Source: Baylisascaris procyonis
Lineage: Eukaryota; Nematoda; Chromadorea; Rhabditida; Ascarididae
DNA length: 64,000 nt
Assembly: GCA_037389465.1 (NCBI GenBank)
Contig: JAZARR010000213.1
Coordinates: 1,837,001-1,901,000, forward strand
Direction of reading: 5' to 3'
Shown here: piece after piece, positions 37,280-50,900 of the stretch
Layout of the letters: each line of letters starts with the position of its first letter
Position numbering within the stretch: position 1 is the stretch's first letter
Made by a program: the position numbers and the translations under genes
The notes under the pieces: model-generated
What the model was told of the DNA's origin: nothing
Seen by the model: only the letters and a program-made list of their open reading frames with translations
The model's database searches: none

Positions 37280-38774
37280 CTGAAACCTTTAAACGAAAAC
37301 CCGGTAACAAAAAGATTTCGAAGAACTGCAGTAATCCAATTCGAAAAATCTCATCCATTCCCGTGTCCTCCGTCCTTTACCATTGATCGCATTCCATTCG
37401 CTCAAAAATTCAGATGTGGCTGTCATTTCGCAAAAAAAGAAACCATAAAATACTGCGTACGTGCCAATTTTCTCATGTCACAATGCTGACTGCAAGAGCA
37501 TTAAGCACCAACGCTGATATAATCCACTTGCATTTCGCAACTTGCCAATATAACCTATAATAGTTCTATTAAAATGTTTTACACTTGTCTCTCTCATCAC
37601 AAGCAAAGAGTGTCGTTGGAATTTTATACATATGAGATATACGTTGTCTAACATCCGATGAAAAAAAAAAAAGTTTAGAGATGGTTTGAGGACAAAGAAA
37701 AGCCATCTATTTAAATTAGATGCAACGAATGAGGCGATCCATTGTAATCATATAATAAATTACATCGAATGTTGATGCTTGCAGTAGCTTTTCTAGCAAG
37801 CATTAAGCTAGGTTAGTTTTCTAGAAAATCAAATAAGCAAACACTAACAATATAACGAAAAAATTTCCCCCGAAGTTAGATCGAATATTATTAGCTTTTG
37901 CAGAGAGCATATTTGCCGTTTAAGATATTTCTTTGATTGCTGTTCACGTCCAGTAAATATTAACTCATCAATTACGGCCTTGTAATTAAAAATGCATATA
38001 CCTAAATTGTTGTAGAGATAACGCACGTATGTTTCCCTGATTATTAGTGAATGTTTTAGATAGTAGATTTTTTCGTCAGAATTTGTATCGTTTTCATTTG
38101 TTCTTAAGGGAAGAAAGAGGACAACTTAAGTGGTGGAACATTTAGGGCCGTTTGTGTAAAATCGTATCGATATGCTCTCGCCAACATAATTATCAAGTCT
38201 CGTTATAGATAATTTAATCTCGGTAATATGTAGGTATAGTGATAATCATAGTTGAATCACATTTTACGCATTAATTCAATAATGTTTCGACAAGAATCAG
38301 CAGGTGAGAACGTTTACTACTTTACCATTTTAATAAATTATCTAAATTCGATCTAAATTTAAATCTATAATCGAGTGCAAGCATCATTTATGTCATATAA
38401 AGCAACCCATCGATTGAATTTATAATATGAGAAAATTTTGTGATCGAATTCGTTTAATGATCAATTTAAAAGTTGCGCATTTATTTTATGAGTATATTCG
38501 GAAATAAATTCCAGCAGACAAATTTAAGTATAAAGTTCAATCAAATCTGATATAATAGACAAAATATGGATAAATATGAACTTATCGATAAACTTATCGA
38601 TAAATATGGAAATAACATTTGACGCATCAGGCATGACCACGTTCAGAAGAGTATTGCACAGAGTGCCGTATATCGAATGTGCACTGTGAAGCTTTCGAAA
38701 AAAAGATAATTGTTTCAAAGTCAGAAGCTTCTCTGCAATCCCCTCAGCGAGCAGGCTAGAAACATCACACTCAG
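37280..38774. other. Intergenic or upstream intron of the large plus gene
   Basis: One candidate 5' exon lies at 37413-37459: acceptor AAAATTCAG, ATG start, reading MWLSFRKKRNHKIL, donor C|GTACGT. Its exit phase does not match the exon at 38775 without an extra exon. Two TATCGATA motifs lie at 38583-38590 and 38595-38602. Confidence 0.3.
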
Positions 38775-40634
38775 AGTCATCCATTTGCCCGCTTCATTAC
38801 TAGACGCATTCTTCCATTTGCCTCAACTAATGGTCCATACGAACAATTGCCTCAAATGCTTACCCTTACCAACCGAACGCCTCAAGGTTCGTTTTGTTTA
38901 TTTCATTGATGTTCAATCGATATACTCTCAATCCATTTGCCAATTTGGAAATGAAATTCGTATATCTTTTCTTCACGAAATTTAGCGCTTTCAAAATTGA
39001 TAAAATTTCCGATTTTTGATATAAATTCATTTCGAATTACCACTCAAACTTGTATCGCTCTTATTTCGTATACTATTTGTGCATTCCTGAACAAAAAAAT
39101 CATAGAACTTGCCTATATATGAAGATAGGTTAGGTGCAAATATTTTGATTATAAAAATTAACACTCCTTGAGTTCTTTTCAGACTTCCGCCTATTTTTTT
39201 TCTCTAATGGGAAATGAACCAATTTGGTGGCTAATCAAACCATCCCAATATTATTTCAATGTTCATTGCTCATTTCAACTCAAATGCACTTCTTAAAAAT
39301 GTTTTCGAGAAAATTTTGCAAAGAGCACATAGCCGTGTGAAGTGCAAGCGAAATAAATGATTCGTTTTGCACTATTCTTAATTCCAATCAACGAGATAGC
39401 CTTTAATTAAAAATGACCTGTAAAAGAATTTCTCTCAAGAAACATTGTTTAATTATAGTATGATTAAATTTCTAAAATTAGTTTTTAAACGTTCACATAG
39501 TCGGCGATCCTCTTATGAGCGCAGAACATTTGAAATTAATAGATTAGGAAGCAGCATTATTTGTCTGGAAGTGCCCATCCACTAAGCCAATCAACTCGAA
39601 TTGATGAGCGTATTCGTATTCATGCGTTTACTGATTGCGACTCAAATACGGGCAGCTAATAACTATCTGTTTAGTTTTTGCGTTGCACTTGTCCTTTTTT
39701 TCTCAATTCCTCAAAAGAGGCATAAATCAATAGCATAGGTGATGTGTGATTCGATGATTTATTATAGAGTCATAAAATTTTATGCTTGTTGAAAGGATAA
39801 AATATGGCTGTCAGCTTGGACTTAGTTTTCGACGCTTTTAGGCGCTTTCATATTGGAGATTAGCTATAACTTATAAAAGATTTCAAACTTTCTATCTTAA
39901 TGCCTAAACTGAAACACTTCACAATAGTATCAAAAGTTGAAGTAAATGGAGCGTTAAATAATGTACCACCTAGAGCAATCGATGCATTGCCTAAATCGTT
40001 TATGCTTGTGTTGTTACGACGGCGCAGAAAAAACACATTCTTTCCCAATCATCGGACAAAATAAGCTAACCTATTGATGGCATATACGAAAGCATATAAT
40101 GCGCACTCGGTGAACGATTTTGAGGAACCTCAACAATATAAATAAATAATAAATAAATAATCCTGAATAATGGGTCGACGTTTCGCGAAAAAGTTTATTT
40201 AACTTTACAATAAATTAATAAATGGCTGATCACATGGGTGTGAATGATATGTGAATGAATGACTCTCAATCAGAGGGACATATGCATAAATGCAAAAAAC
40301 AATCATTTATGTGTGTATTTGATTTATGCATGAATTTCGTGGTTTTGTCTTTCAGTGCTTTTCTCACAATTCTTCTTGAAAATTGATAAGGCTTATGATC
40401 CTCAAAAAAAAAAAAAAAAAAATTAATTAATTAAAAAAAAATAAAAAATAGTGAAAGCGTAAAAATTTTAGCGAACTTTTTGAGGTATTCTCGTATCCGA
40501 CTTGAATCTTCCGTCGAATTTCTTGAATAAATGCCAACTACAATGCTTAATTATGCTAATTACAAAATTGAATGAAAAGAGACCATTCAAGCGAAACCTT
40601 TGAATGAAAACACCTTTGAAGTGTTTTCTCGAAT

Positions 40635-40709
<75 letters not shown>

Positions 40710-41878
40710 TCGTTACCGTACTACGATCTTATTCCCTATTCCCTTCAAAAGTTTGCACTTAAAAATTTATATTCGCAAAGCGCATTATGGTAATATTTTC
40801 TTTCGTTACGTATACGTTTCCATCCATCAGATGTCTCCAAATTGGAAACACCTCAAGCGACGTAAGAAACATTTCGTTCATTTAATGATCGCAATGATAG
40901 TCTATAAAACGATTGGTTTGCGAAGTTAATCTAGCTGAAAGATTTTTATGAAAGACGCGCCGAATATTGAAAGATATTTGCTCATAGGTTCAATTCGATG
41001 ACGTCACTTCATTAAATATACTTAAATCGTCATAAAGACGTTTTTCTTCATAAAAACCTAAAAAAATATCTCTAGAATACCTTTGTAGATTGATATAAGT
41101 GTTCTTTCGTTATATAGAGATTGAGGCACACAACGCCGACTTTCTTTTATTGAATTTTATAATTTTTATGACAACATGCTATGAAATTGTTATATATGAT
41201 GAAGTCTCTAAATCAAAAAAATAAACCATCGCAAACGTTCTCAGTCGACCCGTTCTACATCAATTGCTTTCTTTTTCGGAGCTCTTATCATTGATTGTTT
41301 TTGAGTCAATGAGTTAAAGACACCCGTAAGAGGTCATTGTTTCCTAGAACAGTAGGAGACCAATGACTGCTAAACACCTCTATCTAGCTGTTATAAATTT
41401 GCTGTCAAGTTAAACACGCAACTATCGTCATGACATTTTGAGAATGACTTTATTCTCGACGTTTAAAATCTCTACAAAGTTCCACGCAATTCAGTTGTTT
41501 CGATTGCGAGATTTCCGAAACCAATTACGACGAATTTAATAACGTACAATCAAGCAACCGATCGCCTGAGGTACATACAAACTCAACACTTCTCTTTCGA
41601 ACAATTTAATAAACGCTATAGAAAATAATCTTTCACTTTATTTAGTGTATGCATTTTAAAAGGTTCAAATGCTTGAATATGTTAATGCACTTCCACAAAT
41701 TCATTATCAAGTCAACATGTCTGATGAGAGTAGGCGTGTTTATGGCTATATGTCCGACAATAACGACAGACATTGATATGAATTTTCATGAGCATAATAT
41801 TCACCAGATGACGACCTATATGCTGCCTTTAAAGTTAATCCACCAATTTTGAGAAATTTCTAGCCATCTAAACTCACC

Positions 41879-41910
<32 letters not shown>

Positions 41911-44900
41911 TGTGCATTGTGTAAGTGCTTGGATTTTCATTTCAGAGCGCATTTCTTAGATTTTAAATGAATTTTTTGAATATAAGCGAGCATTAGTCCG
42001 CCTATTCTACTATTTGACTACTATATATTCGCTTGATTGGTCATGCGAGAAGAAATCAAAAGCGTCCATTTATTGTTTCAGCTATATTTGAATATTTCTC
42101 CACTAGTAATTTCGCGTATAATGGAAGCATGTTTATAACAGCAATTCACTTTTTCATTCAAAATCACAGCCCGAACGAATGTCATTGATATCCCATTTCA
42201 ACTATTATTTATAAAGCATAAAAGGTGTTCATTCAACTGAAAACAATAATATCTATTTCAGTTTAGCGAGATGGAAAATAAAGTCTCTATGGAAATCGTT
42301 GATTTGGATTACGGAATGTTCGCGTAGGCTGATCAATAGCCACCTAAAAGTGCATATCTTTTTTTTTTCCTTTCAAATTCGATATTTCCTAAAGTATGTC
42401 AAGAAGAACTAATTAGGAAGAGGGAATTTATCGAATTAGAAACGATTCGATTTTTAAAATTCCAATACAATTAGAAATTCTCGATTTATGATTTCCAAAA
42501 ATGACTTATAAATTGAAAAATCCAATTTTCAGAGGTAAAAATCCTGGAATGGAAAATAATTAGAACATTTTTTTCCCTCAAAATTTCACAAATAGTTTTT
42601 ATGATTTGCGTGAGTGCGAAAGAATTCATCAACAATTTAAAATAATCAATTGAAATAAATTTCATAATGCGTTCAAGTAATCTAAACCTTTAAAACGTTT
42701 TGCGCAATCTTTAGTTTTTTATATATTAAATGAATAAATCCTACAACATCTTTCACAAATACGATGGCGTCTTTATTTGACTAATTTCGATAATATCATT
42801 GTACGAATAATCACATATCATCTGCCAATATTTTTCGCAAAATTTTTTATTTTGAAGTAATTTTTGCTGCTCACACTTTTTTTTCAGCGTGAATTTCCGA
42901 CGATTTTTCTTGATTGAAGCCCAACAAGAAATTGAATGAGAAATTGTGAACGCATATAAACAGACTCGCTGCCTAATTTAGTTGCCAGTTTAGATGAGAA
43001 ATTGTTGTTGCACTTTATATTTCTTGCACTCTCTTAGTCGATTAGCCGCTCTTCACTTCGGAATATTTTAGAATAAAAATTATTGCGGAACAAAAAAAAA
43101 ATAAAAAATTAGGCATTCTACGCAAAAAAAAACAAAGTTTTATAATATAAAGCATCAAAATACAATGCAAATAAATATAAAGTTCAAATGCTAATATGTA
43201 CTTGATTTGATGTCTCTTGAGAGTCAAAGATTGTTATTATATTCCCAACTCCGTTGAGGATCGCTATCCATCCTATGTGCCCCATTGTTCATTCAGCCAT
43301 TTCCTCGCTCAAATCTTCTACAATGCTTTCTCAATTCTCAAATCATAAGATGAATAATGCTAATAAAATATTCTGAAATTTAGTAACACCGCCTATTGCA
43401 CTTATTGCAATTATTTCTGATTTCTTTTCTTATAGAATCCATATTGACACTATGAGCATCATCAAAGAGTTTTCAAATATGCAGTGAATAGCAAGCTTCC
43501 CATTCTGCGATGCTCTTCAAACAAAAAAAAACAAAAAAACAAAAATCCCATCAAGACTCTCACAGCTAATCGCTAATAGCTTCAACGCTTTATCTATCCT
43601 TAAAAGTAATCCACTCCATCCGCTTTTGATGCCCTCATTTCTGGCCAATTTTATTATTCAACCGATGGAATGTATCCGAACTTCGCATTCAAGATCTTGA
43701 TACTCTCAATAAAAGAGCCTAAATTGTTCATTTCCGCAAAAAAAAAACTTCGCTGATTTACGTCTTTCAGTGAAAGCAATAATAACGGTAAGCCTAAGCT
43801 AATGTACACTGCTGCGTAATTGTTTTACATTACTTGATTATTCTGCACTCATATCAGCATACGTTCAAGAAAGATAGCACTCGATATACAAGTCTTCTGA
43901 AAGTCTCACCGACATGATCAAAATTCCATTCCTGAATTCTTATGACTACTTGCTATATGCTTCATTTGGATTGATTGACGAATGGAACCATAAATTTCGT
44001 CCCATTAGCAATCTTGGACAAAATTTCCTTAATTTTTTATTTGTTCTTGAAATAGTGAAACACAGAAAACGTATTAGAGACAAAGATTGATAATAGAGCA
44101 GACAGCGGAAAAAATAGCAAGAGAAAAAAACGCAAACTTTCTAAATTTTTGAAATTGGCCAAGTTTCATAAAGAAGTCATTTCTATGCTTCTTCACTTTT
44201 ATTAATCAGGAATTTATGAGGGCATCTGCGATAGTCCCTATTGCATACGAAGTCCCTACTTCTAGCTGCAGCTGACTTACTTGAAGCATTGCTGTCAGAT
44301 GAATTCGTTTATCGCTCAAAGTACTTGCACACCGAATTATGCAGTTGGGCAAATCTATTCTCATAGAAGAGTGAAATGTCTGCTGCACACATACAAACGC
44401 ATTTCACGATCGATATGCAAAAAAAAAAACTTTATGACGTCATTGGCCAATAATATTCGAGGGCGCTTTATGCATGCTGAATGTCGGATGGACATCCACT
44501 AGATAATGTCTGGATTGTTCATTTATCCGCATAAAGGCTTAGCATCTAGCCGCTGTCTTTTTTGGTCGCCTTGTTACCTAAAACTTATGCATTTCATGAG
44601 ACTTCATCTAACGATCGTGACCGATCTCGAAGCCAATAGACAGATCTACATTTTTGGTCAGGTGCCAGCCGAACGGCCATTAGCTAACTGAGATGTCATC
44701 TTTAACTGATTCCCATCAATTAAGAATTGTTGGTATACGTATGCATAAATATAGTAATTGGCGGTGTTCGTTCATGTGCCCATCCATGTATCATCTATTC
44801 GCTTATCCATCTATATGCACGTTCAATTAAAGTTTATTCTCGCAGCTAGCCGTCAGCCAGCTCAGTTTAATGGAAGTTGATGGCAGTTGCACAAAGAAGG

Positions 44901-47900
44901 ATGGATAGAGTTGTGGCGGAAGGATAACGCTGGAAGGCAGCAAAGTAAACAGATGGTTCCGTGCGTTGATTGGAGTGGAAAATTTTGCGGGATGCACAAC
45001 AGGAAAGGAATTCTGCTGGGCAAAGGAAATAGCGTTTAGAGCTGGTGAAAATTGAGCCAGAAGATGCATACAATGGCAACCAAGAATAGAGAAGAGACAG
45101 AGAGGACGGCCGAAAATTCGATAGTGTGGCCAATTCTGCTAAATTCTTTGGTAAACATAGATATGAGCCAACAACGAACAATGATAGTTGTGATGATCTC
45201 GAAGAGATTTGTGACGAGATGTTAAACAGATATGTTAAAACCAATCGTTTGTTCAACCAGTTTCTGAAGGGAGAAAATTTGCATCTTCGATTGAAATTTT
45301 TCCCACTGGCCGCTTATCCACCTATTGAAATCATTGAAAAAGAATAGCACTCATTTGCGTATATGCGTGCAAATATATGTGAAGCATTCACAAAAACCTT
45401 GCGTATAGTAAGCGTTGTAATAAGATGAGGGATAAATGGTGATATCCGAATTGAATATATATACTCAAGGGATTTCAACGTGTTGATGAAGAGATGCAAA
45501 GAAGCATGACGTTCGATGACGACATCGATTTGCCCTAATTAGCAGAAAACAAAGGAAATTGACTCGCATTTTCATATAAAGCGCTAATGATAACTTTTGA
45601 CTTATTTAAGGGAAGAAACCTAAGTAGCTTTGGGATGCACGCACTCGAAACCAACTCTATTAAAATTTTATCTATTGGGTGTCGCAAGTTAAGAAATTTG
45701 ACAGCGAAAGCTTTTACATCTACTTTGGCATCTCCCAAATTCCGAAGGTTTCAGTTTCAGAAGCATTCTAATAGATGGGGATCGGTAAAAGACATGTTTA
45801 AAGATAAGGATTTTATCCACGCAAATACACTGCATACATTTTCATAAGACTCTAGCTTTTATTGATAAGGGAGGATTGTTTTTCCGGAACTTTCGGACCA
45901 CCCCAACTTCAAGTTTGTGTGCCTGAAAGCAAAAAGGGGCGGAAACATGCCACATCTTTCGAGCGCTTAGCACAACTCACTCGGCACCGCCCTCTCACAC
46001 CATCAGCTCTTGCTTTTATTGGCAGCCACCATCTCAGAAGTAAGTACTCAGCGACCCTTTGGCACTCACGATGTCCTCTTTGTTTCGGTCACTCATCTGT
46101 CATCTGTTCTTCTCTCAGCGAATTTCGCAAGAAAATTAACCGAGTTGTGTTTTTTCTCTTAATCTATTATCACTTAAATTTGCTAGCTACATCATTTAGG
46201 ATTCACACCAGTATATGCATGATATAGATGAAAGGGATGAGCTGATATCGAGGTCTCGAACTTTTGTTTTTTTTGCCTGTTTTTTAAACTCCGCCTTCCT
46301 TCTCGTCACAAGATTTCCATGAATATGGTGAAGGTTAGTTAGCAGACATCCTCACAAAAATTTAAACCTCACATCGCTGATTCATATATTCAAATTGCTC
46401 GTTCATCTAATAACCGTTGCACTCTCTGCAATAATATACACAGTTGGTTTAAATTACTATGGAGCGCTCTTTCATTGTCATTATATAAAACGTTCATTCT
46501 TAAAGTGCGGAACAATTTGATCGACAACTTTTTGCTGCGAAAGAGAGGGAGAGGGAAGGGGGAGAAAGTATTGGGGACCTGAATTTTGACGGATAATGAA
46601 ACAAACCCTATTAACTTTAAATACATAAAGTAACTTCGCGTTATTTTTTTTTTCAGTGAAGCAAGGAAACATTTTTTTTTCGAAGAAATCACAACGAATT
46701 TTGGAATTGCTCTTCATAGCTATGTCTAAGAGTATTTGTGATCACTAAACCCTCTCTTTCGCATTCATTTAGAATCATCTATTTCAATCGAAAACTCGTA
46801 TTACAAGAACATTAACAATCCGAGCTACTTGAAATTGAATTGCTCTATCTAGTTGCCGTATTGCTAAACGTTGCAATTTCTTTAACTAATCTTGTAGGGT
46901 GCATCGAGATATAAAGTTCAGCAATGAATGCACGTTTTCATCGGGAAATGCTCGATGAGAATTAAATACGCACCAATACATTCGCTTACAAATACAGCCG
47001 AACAACTTCTCTTTGCAATATTTTTGTGGCGATCGTATTTTTCGTTGAATGAATATTTTCATTGCGATGGATGGAATTATATCAAGCGTTCATAATTTAC
47101 CATCCTATTCGAGCACTCATGTTTATTTAAAAGAAAATCGAATTCGAGTGTTTGAAATAATAATGAGATGATATTTGTGATAGGCAGATCCCAATATTCG
47201 ATTATTTTAATGATTAAACTATTTACTATCTTTCAAATTAGATGAAATTTTTTCGCGTTATTCACGTTAGCTAATGCGTTGGTTCTTTTTAATTGTTTAT
47301 TCTATTCGAAATTGGTCATATTAACTCTTTTTTTTTGCAAAGATTTACTGATCGCCGTTCATTCCAGGTAATAAAATCATCCCTACGAGATACGGAAACT
47401 TATCAACAACAACTAGTTGGTCAAGAGAGCTCATAGTATCATAACAAAGTAAGTGATACAGGCTAGCAATCCTAAAGCCATCAATATAATAAAATATTCT
47501 AGGGGGAATTCTTCTTTATCTGTGACAAATCGAGATGTTTTTAAGAATCTAAACAGAGCTAAGAATATCAACTAGTCTCATAGAGTTATTTATGCGCACT
47601 AATACCATCTACGATAATGACTAAAACTTTCTAAGTGACATACTATTCGCCTTCACTCACAAAACATTAAATCTAAATCTTTAGTTTTAGACGCATTATC
47701 TCAACGGATAGAGCACTAGCACAATATTGCTCATAATATTGAAGACATATAAGGCACTGATTAAAGCTTATAAAAAAAAATCTGTCGCTTTCTTCAAGAA
47801 ATCATAACCTACAAAGATCTACTTCCTTGTTTATCAGGAAAGGAAGACATTAAACCTCATTCAGGAATCTTATGGTTGGCCTCATAGAATTTGATATTAG

Positions 47901-50900
47901 AATGGTATATTTATCGGCTAAGCCAAATGAAATCGAAATGGTGATAGCATTCGAATGAAATATCGTTTAGTTGACGATGAAGCAGGAAAATTACAAACAT
48001 ATAACCTTATTAGTATGATTATACGAATAATCTAATGTTCAAAATGGAAAACCCCAATGAAATATGGAAATACGAAGCAAAAGTAATAAAGATGAAATAA
48101 AAGCAATTTTCGTTACATGAAAAATGCTAGGATTATGCCATTGAACCATAAATATTTTCTGCGTTGATGTTTATTCGAGTAAGGGCTAATCCACAAACTG
48201 TTCTCTTATGTTGTCTCGCTTTGCAGCATCTTTTCTCAATTGCTACTGGCTAATTGTTGAACAGAGAGCGCATTAGAGTGTGATCATACTCTATGTGATC
48301 GAGTATGTTCCCAGTTTTGACTCTCAATTCATGTTGCGAATAGGCAACGGTGTTCGTTTTTACTTTCGTAGATAAATATCGAAATCTTTGCAAAGCTAAT
48401 AAATTCTACTAAATATAACAAAGAAAAATGTTATACATAACAAAGATTGGTGCTATAATTTGTTATAAACGAAAAATGGCCTCAATTTAGACATAGAAAA
48501 TTGTGTGCAAGGATAGCGTATTCAAATAAGCGATCGAGTGCACAAAAAGTGCAACAATTCTATTCATCAATTCAGTGGGAATGTTGCATTTCTCGATTTC
48601 AATTAAATGCCTTTGCACGTTAAACGCGCTTCATATTTCTGCCGATTTGAAGGCGATATAAATGAGAACATTTCGAATCCTCTTCAATTTTTTTGTTTTG
48701 TTTCTGAATGAGGTAATGAAAAATGGCAAATGCTGAGGTGGAAAAAAACCAAAAGAACACGAAGCTAAGGATTTTTTCTCGCAAAGTACAAGTTCAAAAA
48801 ATGTGGCCAATATTATTTGAATTTTTCCAGCGCAATTCAGTAATCATTATTGAGGCCTACATAAAAATTAGTAGACCCGAAAATAAAATCGGTAATCGCC
48901 ATAGATTATTTATAATTTGCTAGGCAGAATATAGGCAAATATATGACAATAGCACATATTAATTGCTATTGGCTTAGAGCATCTCAACATTCGTTTAGAA
49001 AACTCTTCTTTTAATTTCGTCGATTTACTTATTTGACAACTATTAAGAATAATCATTGAAAAGTAAAATTTTCAAATATTTGATTTTCATAAATTGTGTT
49101 ACGATAAAATTGATCGAAAATGAATATGTGCAACGTTAATCCTCAAAAATAATTACCATAAGGGCAATTCTTGAAACTGGATCTTCTTTAGAAAATGTCC
49201 GAGAATACATGCACCGAGACAACAGGATCCTCACATCGTGGATTCAGCCATAAAGCGAGGGGTGTACTACTCGAATCAGCACCTCTTATGCCCGACAAAG
49301 TGAGTCAATATTTGCTTGTGAATATATAGGTGAGGATATATTTGGATATAGAGGGAACTATTTGAATGATAACTCGATGAATGATTTTTGGTTGCGTCGT
49401 TCAGGGAGAGGATCTTAGCCAAGAAAACAAATATCACTAAAATCATATATATTTGGTGTGGTTGTGGAATAACCAACATTCAACGACAGTCTAATAAAGT
49501 TGAAAACAAAGACGAATAATCTATACGAAGACCCATTGAATTAATGCACATCGATTTGGTTTCCATTATCTACCAGATGTCTGGCTATCGAACCACTGTT
49601 GCAAAAAACAAAACTATTCATACAACGATAAATATGCAAGCGCAATTAATTCAGTTTGTAATGGGATAAAAGAAACAACGCAGTTGAACGTTTTATAGGC
49701 AGGCTGCTGAATTAATAGCGTATCAGTGCATCCAAATAAATTAATAAATCCAATCCAACAGCAGTCAGCATCAGGTGTAATACTCTAGTTCCAAGGTGAT
49801 GAAGATCTAATGCTAAGGCACTATGGAACTTTGATGGGAATCCATACACATTTTGATATGAATTGTTTTTATAATCTTCTCTAATCGAACTACTGAACTG
49901 ATACGATTCTATCGTAATAACGTAAATAAAATCCATTAAACTAGTGAAAAAAACTTTTTTTTTGAGAAAGTAATGGAAAAGCGTGGCAATAACGTAACGA
50001 GTCCAGCAGCACCACATAGAGGTTTCAATGGTAAGGCACGTGAAGTGCTCCTCGATAGAAAAAAATCTCAACAAAGACCTGGTAAGCATTGATCTTATAT
50101 ATTCATTTATACACCTTAATTGATTTCTTTTCTCTTTTCTTATTTCGTTTTTTTTTCATCCCAATTTATTTTTTGTTAATCTATCTTCCCATCTTTATTA
50201 AAAGATGGAATTTTTATTATGTTCGATTTCGATAGTATTTAGAGCATAAAAAATATTTCAAACAAAAATAAATATAACGATTTAATTTCAATCGAAAAGA
50301 AAGAGATTGCAATGTCCATAGCGTTGAAGTCAAAAAAAAAAAAAATAACTGTGAAAATCATAAATGAGTCATCCATCTCTCATACTAATAAATAAAACGA
50401 AATTATATGAATGCTAAATAATAACATCGATTATTTTAGCAATAAAATTTCTATTTATACGATAATCAAAAAAAAAGTGCAGTAATATTTAATGGTAAAA
50501 AAACAACAATAAAATATAGAACGATGAAGCGTTTCAAGGCAGCATGATGGAAGGAGTAATACATCGTCACATATGAGCTGCCGCTCAATAAGAGTACTAA
50601 TATGTTCAATAGTAAAAACAACGGTGTGATATATCAATAAACGAGATCAGATATTTCATGCAGATGAAACTTATCGACTTTTGAGAGGGAAAATCTTATG
50701 CGTATTTGTGATTTTCGGTGGAAGTTGATCTCAGAGATGCACATAATTTAGCACTTAGCAAAAGAATTAAATAAAATCCTTGCAAATAATCCTTGCACGC
50801 ACAATACGCATATCTCTGAAGATCGTTACAAATTCATATCATCCTTGATTAGCTGCCGTTTTAACAATTATAAGTCGTCAATTCATAAAGGACATCCGCA

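Noticed and set aside
40468..40929. Frames on both strands rich in Ile-Tyr repeats
   Set aside because: They are translations of the (TA)n tract.
42262..42327. Terminal-exon-like frame ([18 protein letters not shown] and stop) after a good TTTCAG acceptor
   Set aside because: Its entry phase (0) does not fit the preceding exon at 40831-40861 (exit phase 2), and no other upstream exon was found.
42897..43485. Two possible terminal exons ([16 protein letters not shown] at 42897, [16 protein letters not shown] at 43438) that would fit phase 2 after 40861
   Set aside because: Both are very short; the longer downstream chain explains the phases better. Kept only as an alternative in which the large gene is two genes.
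47691..47760. tRNA-like stretch with a D-arm-like ATCTCAACGGATAGAGC
   Set aside because: No matching T-arm, anticodon stem or acceptor stem pairing follows; only the D-arm resemblance is present.
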